Shown in pieces: positions 51,978 to 59,433 of a stretch of 64,000 bases of DNA. The notes below the pieces were generated by a model that made no database searches, had not been told where the DNA came from, and worked only from the letters and a program-made list of their open reading frames with translations. Each line of letters opens with the position of its first letter. Positions within the stretch are counted from its first letter, which is position 1. The position numbers were made by a program, and so were the translations under genes. Source of the DNA: an uncultured Bacteroides sp. (GTDB taxonomy: Bacteria > Bacteroidota > Bacteroidia > Bacteroidales > Bacteroidaceae); assembly GCA_905203765.1 (NCBI GenBank), contig CAJKXC010000002.1:1-64000 (forward strand). Reading direction: 5' to 3'.

Positions 51978-53345
51978 ATGAGTAAGATTCTGATCGTTGA
52001 TGACGAGGTGCAAATCCGTACCCTCTTGGCACGTATGATGGAGTTGGAAGGTTATGAAGTTTGTCAGGCAGGGGATTGCAAGGCTGCCTTGAAGCAGCTG
52101 GAACTCCAAAACCCCGATGTAGCTTTGTGTGATGTATTCCTTCCCGACGGGAACGGGGTAGACCTGGTGCTGTCCATCAAGAAGGCGGCTCCCAATGTGG
52201 AAGTCATCCTGCTGACGGCGCACGGCAATATCCCTGACGGGGTGCAGGCCATCAAGAACGGTGCGTTCGACTACATCACCAAGGGCGACGACAACAATAA
52301 GATTATCCCCCTGATAAGCCGTGCCGTGGAGAAGGCGCGCATGAACGTCCGCCTGGAGAAGCTGGAGAAGAAGGTGGGGCAGGCCTATTCGTTCGACTCC
52401 ATCCTGGGCGAGTCCAAAGCCTTGAAGAATGCCGTGCAACTGGCTCGGAAAGTATCTTCTACCGATGTCCCCGTGCTGCTGACCGGCGAGACGGGTACGG
52501 GCAAGGAAGTCTTTGCCCAAGCCATCCACTACGGCAGCAAGCGTGCCCGGCAGAGTTTCGTAGCCGTCAACTGCTCCTCTTTCAGCAAGGAATTGCTGGA
52601 GAGCGAGATGTTCGGCCATAAAGCCGGCTCCTTTACCGGCGCCTTGAAGGACAAGAAGGGCTTGTTCGAAGAAGCCAACAACGGCACCATCTTCCTCGAC
52701 GAAATAGGCGAGATGGCTTTCGAACTGCAAGCCAAGCTGCTGCGCATCCTCGAAACCGGCGAGTACATCAAGATAGGCGACACCAAGCCCACCCGCGTCC
52801 ATGTGCGCATCGTCGCCGCTACCAACCGCAACCTGCCCGAAGAAATCTCCGCCGGCCGCTTCCGCGAAGATTTGTTCTATCGCCTCAGCGTTTTCCAGAT
52901 ACAGCTGCCGCCGCTACGCGAACGTGCAGGGGATATACGCCTGCTGGCAAAGGCATTCATAGCCAACTTCTCCGCCCAGTTGTCGCGTCCCATCGCCGAA
53001 ACCACTCCCGAATTCCTCGCCACGCTCGAACAGCAACCCTGGAAAGGCAATATCCGCGAACTGCGCAATGTGATAGAGCGCAGCCTCATCGTCTGCGAGG
53101 GCGGACGGCTGGATGTAGCCGACCTGCCGCTGGAGATACAACACTCGCACTACGAGCAGTCCGCCGACGACGGTGCGCCCGGCAGTTTCGAACTCTCCGC
53201 CATGGAACGCCGCCACATAGCCCGCGTGCTGGAATACACGAAAGGGAATAAGACAGAAGCTGCCCGCCTGCTGAAAATCGGGCTGACGACACTCTACCGG
53301 AAGATTGAAGAATATAACCTCACTCTCCCCCCCTCTCTAATTTAG
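51978..53345 (+). CDS. NtrC-family sigma54-dependent response regulator
   Basis: 455 residues from the ATG at 51978 (MSKILIVDDE), not the upstream frame. Receiver domain 1-120 with acidic D8/D9, phosphoacceptor D52 (LCDVFLPDG), and Lys in TKGD. AAA+ domain about 140-375: Walker A GETGTGKE (170-177), the sigma54-contact loop GSFTGA (217-222; usually GAFTGA), Walker B TIFLDEIGE (237-245), and the arginine region FREDLFYRLSVFQI. C-terminal FIS-type HTH (about 415-450, GNKTEAARLLKIGLTTLYRK). It should drive sigma54 promoters; a good one is found before the kdp genes 0.4 kb downstream, and a histidine kinase closes that operon. Confidence 0.92.
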   Translation: MSKILIVDDEVQIRTLLARMMELEGYEVCQAGDCKAALKQLELQNPDVALCDVFLPDGNGVDLVLSIKKAAPNVEVILLTAHGNIPDGVQAIKNGAFDYITKGDDNNKIIPLISRAVEKARMNVRLEKLEKKVGQAYSFDSILGESKALKNAVQLARKVSSTDVPVLLTGETGTGKEVFAQAIHYGSKRARQSFVAVNCSSFSKELLESEMFGHKAGSFTGALKDKKGLFEEANNGTIFLDEIGEMAFELQAKLLRILETGEYIKIGDTKPTRVHVRIVAATNRNLPEEISAGRFREDLFYRLSVFQIQLPPLRERAGDIRLLAKAFIANFSAQLSRPIAETTPEFLATLEQQPWKGNIRELRNVIERSLIVCEGGRLDVADLPLEIQHSHYEQSADDGAPGSFELSAMERRHIARVLEYTKGNKTEAARLLKIGLTTLYRKIEEYNLTLPPSLI

Positions 53346-53416
53346 TAGATAGATATGCGTCATCCGTGCATCCATTCGTTTATCCGTGCCAAGTCAATGC
53401 TTGATAGTTTCAAAAT

Positions 53417-53570
53417 GAATGCTACGTTGGAACTCCCAGTTTCAACCTTTGAAACCAACAGTTTCCTATAATGAAACCAACAGTTTCAACCTTTGAAACT
53501 CCGAGTTTCGCTTGTTGAAACTGTCAGTTTCGTTTGTTGGCACTCTGAGTTCGCCCTGTCGGAACTGGCA
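53417..53570. repeat. 22-bp period tandem array D
   Basis: Seven consecutive 22-bp units (starts 53417, 53439, 53461, 53483, 53505, 53527, 53549). Consensus GTTTC-N7-GAAAC-N5, where the five-base arms are complementary and the middle seven bases vary (AACCTTT, CTATAAT, GCTTGTT and others). The outer units are more diverged. It begins 71 nt after the activator stop codon and is followed at 53617 by a strong terminator. No cas gene or unique spacers. Confidence 0.92.
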
Positions 53571-53616
53571 AGATGCGTATTTATCCGCCGTCTTTTAGAA
53601 GATGAACGCATACCGA

Positions 53617-53664
53617 AATAGGTTGCACCTTTTCAAAATGAAAGGGTGCAACCTATTCTTTTTT
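53617..53664 (+). terminator. Strong intrinsic terminator after array D
   Basis: 18-bp stem AATAGGTTGCACCTTTTC/GAAAGGGTGCAACCTATT (53617-53634, 53640-53657), one G-U pair, 5-nt loop, then a T-run. It closes the activator transcript, with the array inside its 3' untranslated part. Confidence 0.95.
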
Positions 53665-53723
53665 ATATCTGCAATGATTATATGTCGTTGTTAATTAGTT
53701 ATATATCTCCCTTCTTCTCCCTC

Positions 53724-53740
53724 TTGGCACGCATTTGGCA
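53724..53740 (+). promoter_or_regulatory. Sigma54-type (-24/-12) promoter of the kdp operon
   Basis: TTGGCACGCATTTGGCA matches the YTGGCACGRNNNTTGCW consensus at 15 of 17 positions. GG (53726-53727) and GC (53738-53739) have the required 12-bp offset. It lies 160 nt before kdpF, with no better TAnnTTTG box seen in the gap. An NtrC-type activator gene lies just upstream. Confidence 0.75.
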
Positions 53741-53789
53741 CATACAAGGCAGACAAAATAATTAGTAACATTTTTAAAGGTAAAAGAAC

Positions 53790-53885
53790 ATGGGAATAAC
53801 AGTATCATTCGTTTTCTGCCTCTTGAGCGGCTTGTTCGCTTTTTGGCTTTTCTGGAAGTGTGTAGACTGGTTTGAAAAGATTTAA
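53790..53885 (+). CDS. Possible 31-residue membrane peptide upstream of kdpF
   Basis: ATG-started 31-codon frame (MGITVSFVFCLLSGLFAF... ending DWFEKI) with a purine-rich AAAGG 8 nt before the start and a single hydrophobic helix. It ends 15 nt before kdpF. Composition and position suggest a small membrane subunit or regulatory peptide of the pump, but it resembles no family I know. Confidence 0.45.
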   Translation: MGITVSFVFCLLSGLFAFWLFWKCVDWFEKI

Positions 53886-53900
53886 GGAAGGAGAGAGATT

Positions 53901-53981
53901 ATGTACACAGCTTTATTTGTATTAGGTATTGCGGTATTCGGGTATTTGATATATGTGCTCGTAAAGCCCGAAAAGTTTTAA
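53901..53981 (+). CDS. kdpF: Potassium-transporting ATPase subunit KdpF
   Basis: 26 residues, a single membrane helix ending GYLIYVLVKPEKF, closely like the ~29-residue KdpF of other bacteria (G-YL-YAL-x-x-E-x-F). Preceded by GGAAGGAGAG as ribosome site. Stabilises the KdpABC complex. Directly before kdpA (6 nt). Confidence 0.88.
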   Translation: MYTALFVLGIAVFGYLIYVLVKPEKF

Positions 53982-53987
53982 ACGTTG

Positions 53988-55700
53988 ATGGAAATGAATA
54001 CAGAAATTTTAGGTGTAATCCTACAGATTCTCCTGATGGTGGTGATAGCTTATCCGCTGGGAAAGTACATTGCCAAGGTATATAAAGGAGAAAAAACATG
54101 GTCGGACTTCATGAAGCCGATCGAGAGATTGATATTTAAAGTGGGCGGCATCAAGCCCGACGAGGAAATGAACTGGAAGCAATTCCTGAAAGCGCTTCTC
54201 ATCTTGAATGCTTTCTGGTTTGTGTGGGGCATGGTGTTGCTGGTTTCCCAGGGCTGGCTGCCCTTGAATCCGGACGGTAACGGGCCGCAATCGCCCGACC
54301 AGGCTTTCAATACTTGTATCAGCTTTATGGTGAACTGTAACTTGCAGCACTATTCGGGCGAAAGCGGTCTGACGTACTTTACACAGCTGTTCGTCATCAT
54401 GCTGTTCCAGTTTATTACGGCAGCCACCGGTATGGCTTGTATGGCGGCTATCATGAAGTCTATCTCGGTCAAGACTACAAAGACGATCGGTAACTTCTGG
54501 AACTTCCTGGTTCTGAGCTGTACACGTATCCTGTTGCCGCTTTCGCTGGTTGTAGGTTTCATCCTTATTGTGCAAGGCACTCCGATGGGTTTTGACGGCA
54601 AGATGCAGGTGACGACGCTCGAAGGGCAGGAACAGATGGTTTCGCAAGGCCCTGCGGCAGCCATCATCCCTATCAAACAACTGGGTACGAACGGCGGCGG
54701 ATACTTCGGCGTCAACTCTTCTCATCCGTTGGAGAACCCTACTTATCTGACTGATATAGCCGAGTGCTGGTCTATCCTTATCATCCCGATGGCAATGGTC
54801 TTTGCGCTGGGCTTCTATACCAGGCGCAAGAAACTGGCTTATAGTATTTTCGGTGTGATGCTCTTTGCTTATCTGGTGGGCGTGTGCATCAATGTTTATC
54901 AGGAGATGGGCGGTAATCCGCGCATAGACGAAATGGGCATTGCACAGGACGGCGGCGCCATGGAAGGCAAGGAAGTCCGGCTGGGTGCGGCGGCTACTGC
55001 TTTGTGGAGCATCACGACGACGGTCACTTCCAATGGTTCGGTTAACGGCATGCACGACTCTACGATGCCGCTTTCCGGTATGATGCAGATGTTGAATATG
55101 CAGATTAATACCTGGTTTGGCGGTGTCGGCGTGGGCTGGATGAACTACTATACATTCATCATCATAGCCGTGTTTATCAGCGGACTGATGGTGGGGCGTA
55201 CTCCGGAATTCCTCGGGAAGAAGGTGGAAGCGCGTGAAATGAAGATTGCTACGATAGTAGCGTTGCTCCATCCGTTCATCATCCTGGTGGGTACGGCTTT
55301 GTCCAGCTATCTGTATGCGCATCATCCCGAGTTCGTGGCGGGCGAGGGTGGCTGGCTCTGCAACCCCAGTTTCCACGGATTGAGCGAACAGCTCTATGAA
55401 TACACTTCGTCTGCCGCCAACAATGGTTCGGGTTTCGAAGGTTTGGGTGACAATACTTACTTCTGGAACTATTCATGCGGCTGGGTGCTGATACTGGGGC
55501 GTTTCATTCCTATTGTCGGTCAGGTGGCTATTGCCGGTCTGCTGGCTCAGAAGAAGTTTATCCCGGAAAGTGCCGGTACGCTGAAGACAGATACATTGAC
55601 TTTCGGGGTGATGACGTTTGCGGTAATCTTTATCGTTGCTGCCCTGTCATTCTTCCCGGCTCATGCACTGAGCACGATTGCTGAATACTTTTCAATGTGA
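53988..55700 (+). CDS. kdpA: Potassium-transporting ATPase channel subunit KdpA
   Basis: 570 residues from the ATG at 53988 (a TTG one codon earlier is unlikely). About ten membrane helices. The selectivity filter regions NTCISFMVNCNLQHYSGE, GTNGGGYFGVNSSHP, TTVTSNGSVNGMHDS and SAANNGSGFEG are the four KdpA signature loops. Translocates K+ with KdpB energy. Its stop codon is the start of an inverted repeat with kdpB (55700-55812). Confidence 0.96.
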   Translation: MEMNTEILGVILQILLMVVIAYPLGKYIAKVYKGEKTWSDFMKPIERLIFKVGGIKPDEEMNWKQFLKALLILNAFWFVWGMVLLVSQGWLPLNPDGNGPQSPDQAFNTCISFMVNCNLQHYSGESGLTYFTQLFVIMLFQFITAATGMACMAAIMKSISVKTTKTIGNFWNFLVLSCTRILLPLSLVVGFILIVQGTPMGFDGKMQVTTLEGQEQMVSQGPAAAIIPIKQLGTNGGGYFGVNSSHPLENPTYLTDIAECWSILIIPMAMVFALGFYTRRKKLAYSIFGVMLFAYLVGVCINVYQEMGGNPRIDEMGIAQDGGAMEGKEVRLGAAATALWSITTTVTSNGSVNGMHDSTMPLSGMMQMLNMQINTWFGGVGVGWMNYYTFIIIAVFISGLMVGRTPEFLGKKVEAREMKIATIVALLHPFIILVGTALSSYLYAHHPEFVAGEGGWLCNPSFHGLSEQLYEYTSSAANNGSGFEGLGDNTYFWNYSCGWVLILGRFIPIVGQVAIAGLLAQKKFIPESAGTLKTDTLTFGVMTFAVIFIVAALSFFPAHALSTIAEYFSM

Positions 55701-55812
55701 TAATGTGCCAATATGCCAATGAAAGAGTGTATAGAAAAAGAATTGTGTAATTAATAAATTGAATGTGCGCAGCCAATTAGCACATTAGCATATTGGCATA
55801 TTAGCACATTAT
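55700..55812. repeat. Inverted repeat flush with the kdpA stop codon
   Basis: Left arm 55700-55720 (ATAATGTGCCAATATGCCAA plus T) and right arm 55792-55812 are reverse complements at 20 of 21 positions, spaced by 71 nt. The right side is an 8-bp period array (CACATTAG, CATATTGG, CATATTAG, CACATTAT) of the same kind as at 5976-6021. The left arm starts on the last base of the kdpA stop codon. It may form a long hairpin in the kdp mRNA. Confidence 0.8.
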
Positions 55813-55820
55813 GGATAATT

Positions 55821-57872
55821 ATGAAAGATAAGAAATCAGCTTCTTTGTTTCAAAAGGAGCAAGTAATGGAAAGTTTGAAGCAGTCATTCGTGAAGTTGAA
55901 CCCGCGGATGATGATTAAGAACCCGATTATGTTCACGGTGGAGATTGTGACGCTGGTGATGCTGGTGGTCTGCATCCTCTCCCTGGGCACGGCGGAATAC
56001 GGAACGTTCGGGTACAACTTCCTGGTGTTTGTCATTCTGTTTGTAACCTTGTTGTTTGCCAACTTTGCCGAGGCGATAGCCGAAGCACGCGGCAAGGCAC
56101 AGGCGGACAGTTTGCGCAAGACCCGCGAGGAGACTCCCGCCAAGGTGGTGGTGGACGGCAAGCCCCGTACTATCAGCAGTTCCCGTCTGAAGAAAGGCGA
56201 TTACTTTATTTGTGAGGCGGGTGATACCATCCCCGCCGACGGTGAGATTGTAGAAGGTCTGGCGTCTATCGACGAAAGCGCCATTACCGGCGAGTCTGCC
56301 CCTGTGATTCGCGAGGCGGGCGGTGACAAGAGTTCTGTGACGGGCGGTACAAAAGTGCTTTCCGATAAGATCAAGGTGCTGGTAACACAGCAGCCGGGCG
56401 AAAGCTTTCTCGACAAGATGATTGCGTTGGTGGAAGGCGCCACCCGGCAGAAGACACCGAACGAGATTGCATTGACCATCCTGCTGGCAGGCTTTACGCT
56501 GGTATTCGTTATTGTATGCGTCACGTTGATTCCGATGGCGGATTATACCAATATAGACCATCCGGGAACCTACATCTCTATTGCAGCTATCATCTCGCTG
56601 TTTGTCTGCCTGATTCCGACGACCATCGGCGGTTTGCTTTCTGCCATCGGCATTGCCGGTATGGACCGTGCGCTCCGTGCCAATGTCATCACCAAGTCGG
56701 GTAAAGCGGTGGAAACCGCCGGCGACATCGATACTTTGTTACTGGACAAGACCGGTACGATTACCATCGGCAACCGCCGCGCCACGAAGTTCTACCCGGC
56801 TCCCGGCATCGATGAAAACTCATTTGTAGATGCCTGCCTGATGTCCTCACTCTCCGACGAAACGCCGGAAGGCAAGTCCGTCATCGAACTGGGTCGTGAA
56901 AGCGGCCACCGTATGCGCGACCTGAATACAAGCGGCGCCCGCATGATAAAGTTTACTGCCGAAACCAAATGTTCCGGTGTCGACTTGCAGGACGGCACGC
57001 AGATTCGTAAAGGTGCATTCGATGCTATTCGCCGAATTGTAGAGGGTGCCGGAAACAAATTTCCCCGGGAAATAGAAGATGTAATCTCTGCCGTCTCAAG
57101 CAATGGCGGTACTCCGCTGGTGGTGTGTGTCAACCGGAAGGTGACCGGCGTTATTGAGTTGCAGGATATCATCAAACCGGGTATTCAGGAACGCTTCGAA
57201 CGCCTTCGCAAGATGGGTGTAAAGACGGTAATGGTGACCGGTGACAATCCGCTGACCGCCAAATACATTGCCGAGAAAGCGGGTGTGGATGACTTCATCG
57301 CCGAGGCGAAGCCGGAAGACAAGATGGAATACATCAAGAAGGAGCAACAGGCGGGTAAGCTGGTAGCCATGATGGGCGACGGCACTAACGATGCGCCCGC
57401 CCTGGCACAGGCCAATGTAGGCGTTGCCATGAACAGCGGTACGCAAGCCGCCAAGGAAGCCGGTAATATGGTTGACCTTGACAATGACCCTACCAAGTTG
57501 ATTGAAATCGTAGAAATCGGCAAACAGCTGTTGATGACTCGCGGCACGCTGACCACCTTTTCTATCGCAAACGATGTTGCCAAGTATTTCGCCATCATCC
57601 CTGCTTTGTTCATGGTTGCCATCCCTCAATTGGCTCCGCTGAACATCATGGGGCTGCATAGTCCTGAGACGGCCATTCTGTCGGCAGTCATTTTCAACGC
57701 TATCATCATCCCTATCTTGATTCCGTTGGCTCTGAAAGGTGTTCAGTACAAGCCGATAGGTGCAAGCGCACTGCTTCGCCGCAACCTGCTGATTTATGGT
57801 TTGGGCGGTGTCATTGCTCCGTTCGTAGGCATCAAGCTGATAGATATGATAGTAAGTTTATTTATTCTTTAA
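55821..57872 (+). CDS. kdpB: Potassium-transporting P-type ATPase subunit KdpB
   Basis: 683 residues. P-type ATPase with phosphorylated D309 in LLLDKTGTITIGN, TGES in the actuator domain (AITGESAPV), GDGTNDAPAL hinge and about seven membrane helices. Hydrolyses ATP to drive K+ uptake by KdpA. A long AT-rich repeat gap (120 nt) separates it from kdpA, unusual in kdp operons. Confidence 0.97.
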   Translation: MKDKKSASLFQKEQVMESLKQSFVKLNPRMMIKNPIMFTVEIVTLVMLVVCILSLGTAEYGTFGYNFLVFVILFVTLLFANFAEAIAEARGKAQADSLRKTREETPAKVVVDGKPRTISSSRLKKGDYFICEAGDTIPADGEIVEGLASIDESAITGESAPVIREAGGDKSSVTGGTKVLSDKIKVLVTQQPGESFLDKMIALVEGATRQKTPNEIALTILLAGFTLVFVIVCVTLIPMADYTNIDHPGTYISIAAIISLFVCLIPTTIGGLLSAIGIAGMDRALRANVITKSGKAVETAGDIDTLLLDKTGTITIGNRRATKFYPAPGIDENSFVDACLMSSLSDETPEGKSVIELGRESGHRMRDLNTSGARMIKFTAETKCSGVDLQDGTQIRKGAFDAIRRIVEGAGNKFPREIEDVISAVSSNGGTPLVVCVNRKVTGVIELQDIIKPGIQERFERLRKMGVKTVMVTGDNPLTAKYIAEKAGVDDFIAEAKPEDKMEYIKKEQQAGKLVAMMGDGTNDAPALAQANVGVAMNSGTQAAKEAGNMVDLDNDPTKLIEIVEIGKQLLMTRGTLTTFSIANDVAKYFAIIPALFMVAIPQLAPLNIMGLHSPETAILSAVIFNAIIIPILIPLALKGVQYKPIGASALLRRNLLIYGLGGVIAPFVGIKLIDMIVSLFIL

Positions 57873-57883
57873 ATAGTACAGTA

Positions 57884-58462
57884 ATGAAAACTCTTTGGAA
57901 ATCATTTAAAATAACGCTCGCATTCTGCGTATTCTTGTCAGTGTTCTATGTCCTCGTCCTGTGGATATTTGCACAGTTTGCCGGCCCTAACAAAGGTAAT
58001 GCCGAAGTGGCTACCTTGAATGGTAAAGTAGTAGGTGCTGCCAATGTAGGGCAGATGTTTACAGAAGACATCTACTTCTGGGGACGTCCCTCTGCTGCAG
58101 GCGACGGTTACGATGCTTCCAGCTCTGCCGGTAGCAACAAAGGTCCTACGAATGAGGAATACCTTGCCGAAGTAGCGGCACGCGTGGACACTTTCCTGGT
58201 ACACCATCCTTACCTCAGCCGTGAAGAGGTACCTGCCGAAATGATAACCGCCAGCGGTTCCGGCCTCGACCCGGACATCACCCCTGCCGGCGCTTATGTA
58301 CAAGTGAAGCGTGTAGCATCTGCCCGTGGCATGAGTGAGGCTGCTGTAAAGGCGATTGTCGACAAGGCTGTGGAGAAACCGTTGCTCGGCTTGTTCGGTA
58401 CGGAGAAAGTGAACGTGCTGAAGCTGAACATTGCGTTGGAAGAAGCCAACGCGGATAAATAA
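57884..58462 (+). CDS. kdpC: Potassium-transporting ATPase subunit KdpC
   Basis: 192 residues. One N-terminal membrane helix (about 10-32), then the periplasmic domain with YFWGRPSAAGDGYDASSSAGSNKGPTN (in pieces), the KdpC hallmark, and LDPDITPAGAYVQVKRVA. Acts as a catalytic chaperone for KdpB. 11 nt after kdpB. Confidence 0.95.
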   Translation: MKTLWKSFKITLAFCVFLSVFYVLVLWIFAQFAGPNKGNAEVATLNGKVVGAANVGQMFTEDIYFWGRPSAAGDGYDASSSAGSNKGPTNEEYLAEVAARVDTFLVHHPYLSREEVPAEMITASGSGLDPDITPAGAYVQVKRVASARGMSEAAVKAIVDKAVEKPLLGLFGTEKVNVLKLNIALEEANADK

Positions 58463-58492
58463 TTTTTTTAGTTGTGTTTGTCATGTGTTGTA

Positions 58493-58567
58493 GGCAGGAA
58501 CGGGGCGTTCTGTTCAGGCAGCAAGAGGCTGCCGTTTCTACAGGGGGAGCCGAATCCCCGTCCTGCC
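58493..58567 (+). other. Structured RNA element between kdpC and the barrel gene
   Basis: Outer stem: GGCAGG (58493-58498) with CCTGCC (58562-58567) and ACGGGG (58500-58505) with CCCCGT (58556-58561), one bulged A. Inside is a hairpin GGCAGC-AAGAG-GCTGCC (58517-58533). A competing hairpin GGGGA-GCCGAA-TCCCC (58544-58559) uses the same C-run, so two folds are mutually exclusive. No known RNA family recognised. Confidence 0.55.
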
Positions 58568-58595
58568 TTTCAACCTTTTAAAGAAAGAAATAGGT

Positions 58596-59351
58596 ATGAA
58601 TAGTTTTAAAATTATAATTGTAGGATTCGTAGCTGCCGTTGCAGCAGCTTTTGTAGGAGTAAACAAGGTGCAGGCCCAGGACTTTACTATCCAGGGTGAT
58701 TTGGTAAGTTCTTACGTTTGGCGTGGCTTCTATCAGACGGGTGCCAGCTTTCAACCGACTCTAGGTTTTGGTGCCGGTAACTTCTCTCTGACAGCATGGG
58801 GCTCTACCGATTTTGACGGTGCTTCCTCAGCCGAAGGTGTTGCTGCCAAGGAGATAGACCTGACTGCTGCTTATGCTTTCGGCGAATCCGGATTGAGTCT
58901 GTCGGTCGCCAGCCTTTGGTGGGGTGGCCAGGGTGCCAACAAGTACTTTAACTTCAAGAGCCATGAAACAGCCCATCATTTTGAAGCCGGACTGGCTTAT
59001 ACCCTGCCGGTTGAGAACTTCCCGCTGTCAATAGCCTGGTACACAATGTTTGCCGGAGCAGACAAGAACGATGAAGGCGAACAGAATTATTCTTCTTATG
59101 TAGAACTGAACTATCCCTTCAGTGTGAAAGCTGTCAATCTGAACCTGACTTGCGGCTTTTTACCATATGAAGCAGGCATCGGTGTCTATGGCGTTCCCAA
59201 CAGCGGATTTGCCGTCACCAATGTAGCTCTGAAAGGTACAACGGACATCAAGATAACAGATCGTTTCTCCATACCCGTATTTGCACAAGCCATCTGGAAT
59301 CCGCGTATGGAAGACGCCCATCTGGTATTTGGTATTACATTAAGGCCATGA
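58596..59351 (+). CDS. Outer-membrane beta-barrel protein of the kdp operon (TorF-like)
   Basis: 251 residues. Signal peptide (ending VQAQ). The mature part is all short amphipathic strands with aromatic ends (DLVSSYVWRGFYQTG, GFGAGNFSLTAWGS, LAYTLPV) and a C-terminal LVFGITLRP, typical of the TorF-like putative porins, in which SxYVWRG is a common N-terminal motif. It lies between kdpC and the KdpD-like gene on the same strand. A porin for K+ entry, or a periplasmic-facing sensor part, are possibilities. Confidence 0.8.
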   Translation: MNSFKIIIVGFVAAVAAAFVGVNKVQAQDFTIQGDLVSSYVWRGFYQTGASFQPTLGFGAGNFSLTAWGSTDFDGASSAEGVAAKEIDLTAAYAFGESGLSLSVASLWWGGQGANKYFNFKSHETAHHFEAGLAYTLPVENFPLSIAWYTMFAGADKNDEGEQNYSSYVELNYPFSVKAVNLNLTCGFLPYEAGIGVYGVPNSGFAVTNVALKGTTDIKITDRFSIPVFAQAIWNPRMEDAHLVFGITLRP

Positions 59352-59433
59352 TTTATTTAGATATAACTTTAAACTTCATGAATTAGTGTTGAAAGCCCGT
59401 GGCAGTCGTGATGACCGCTACGGGTTGTGTAGC

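Noticed and set aside
53417..53570. CRISPR array
   Set aside because: Units follow each other without unique 25-40 bp spacers, the units vary, and no cas gene is near. The same holds for the arrays at 12487, 23016 and 30483.
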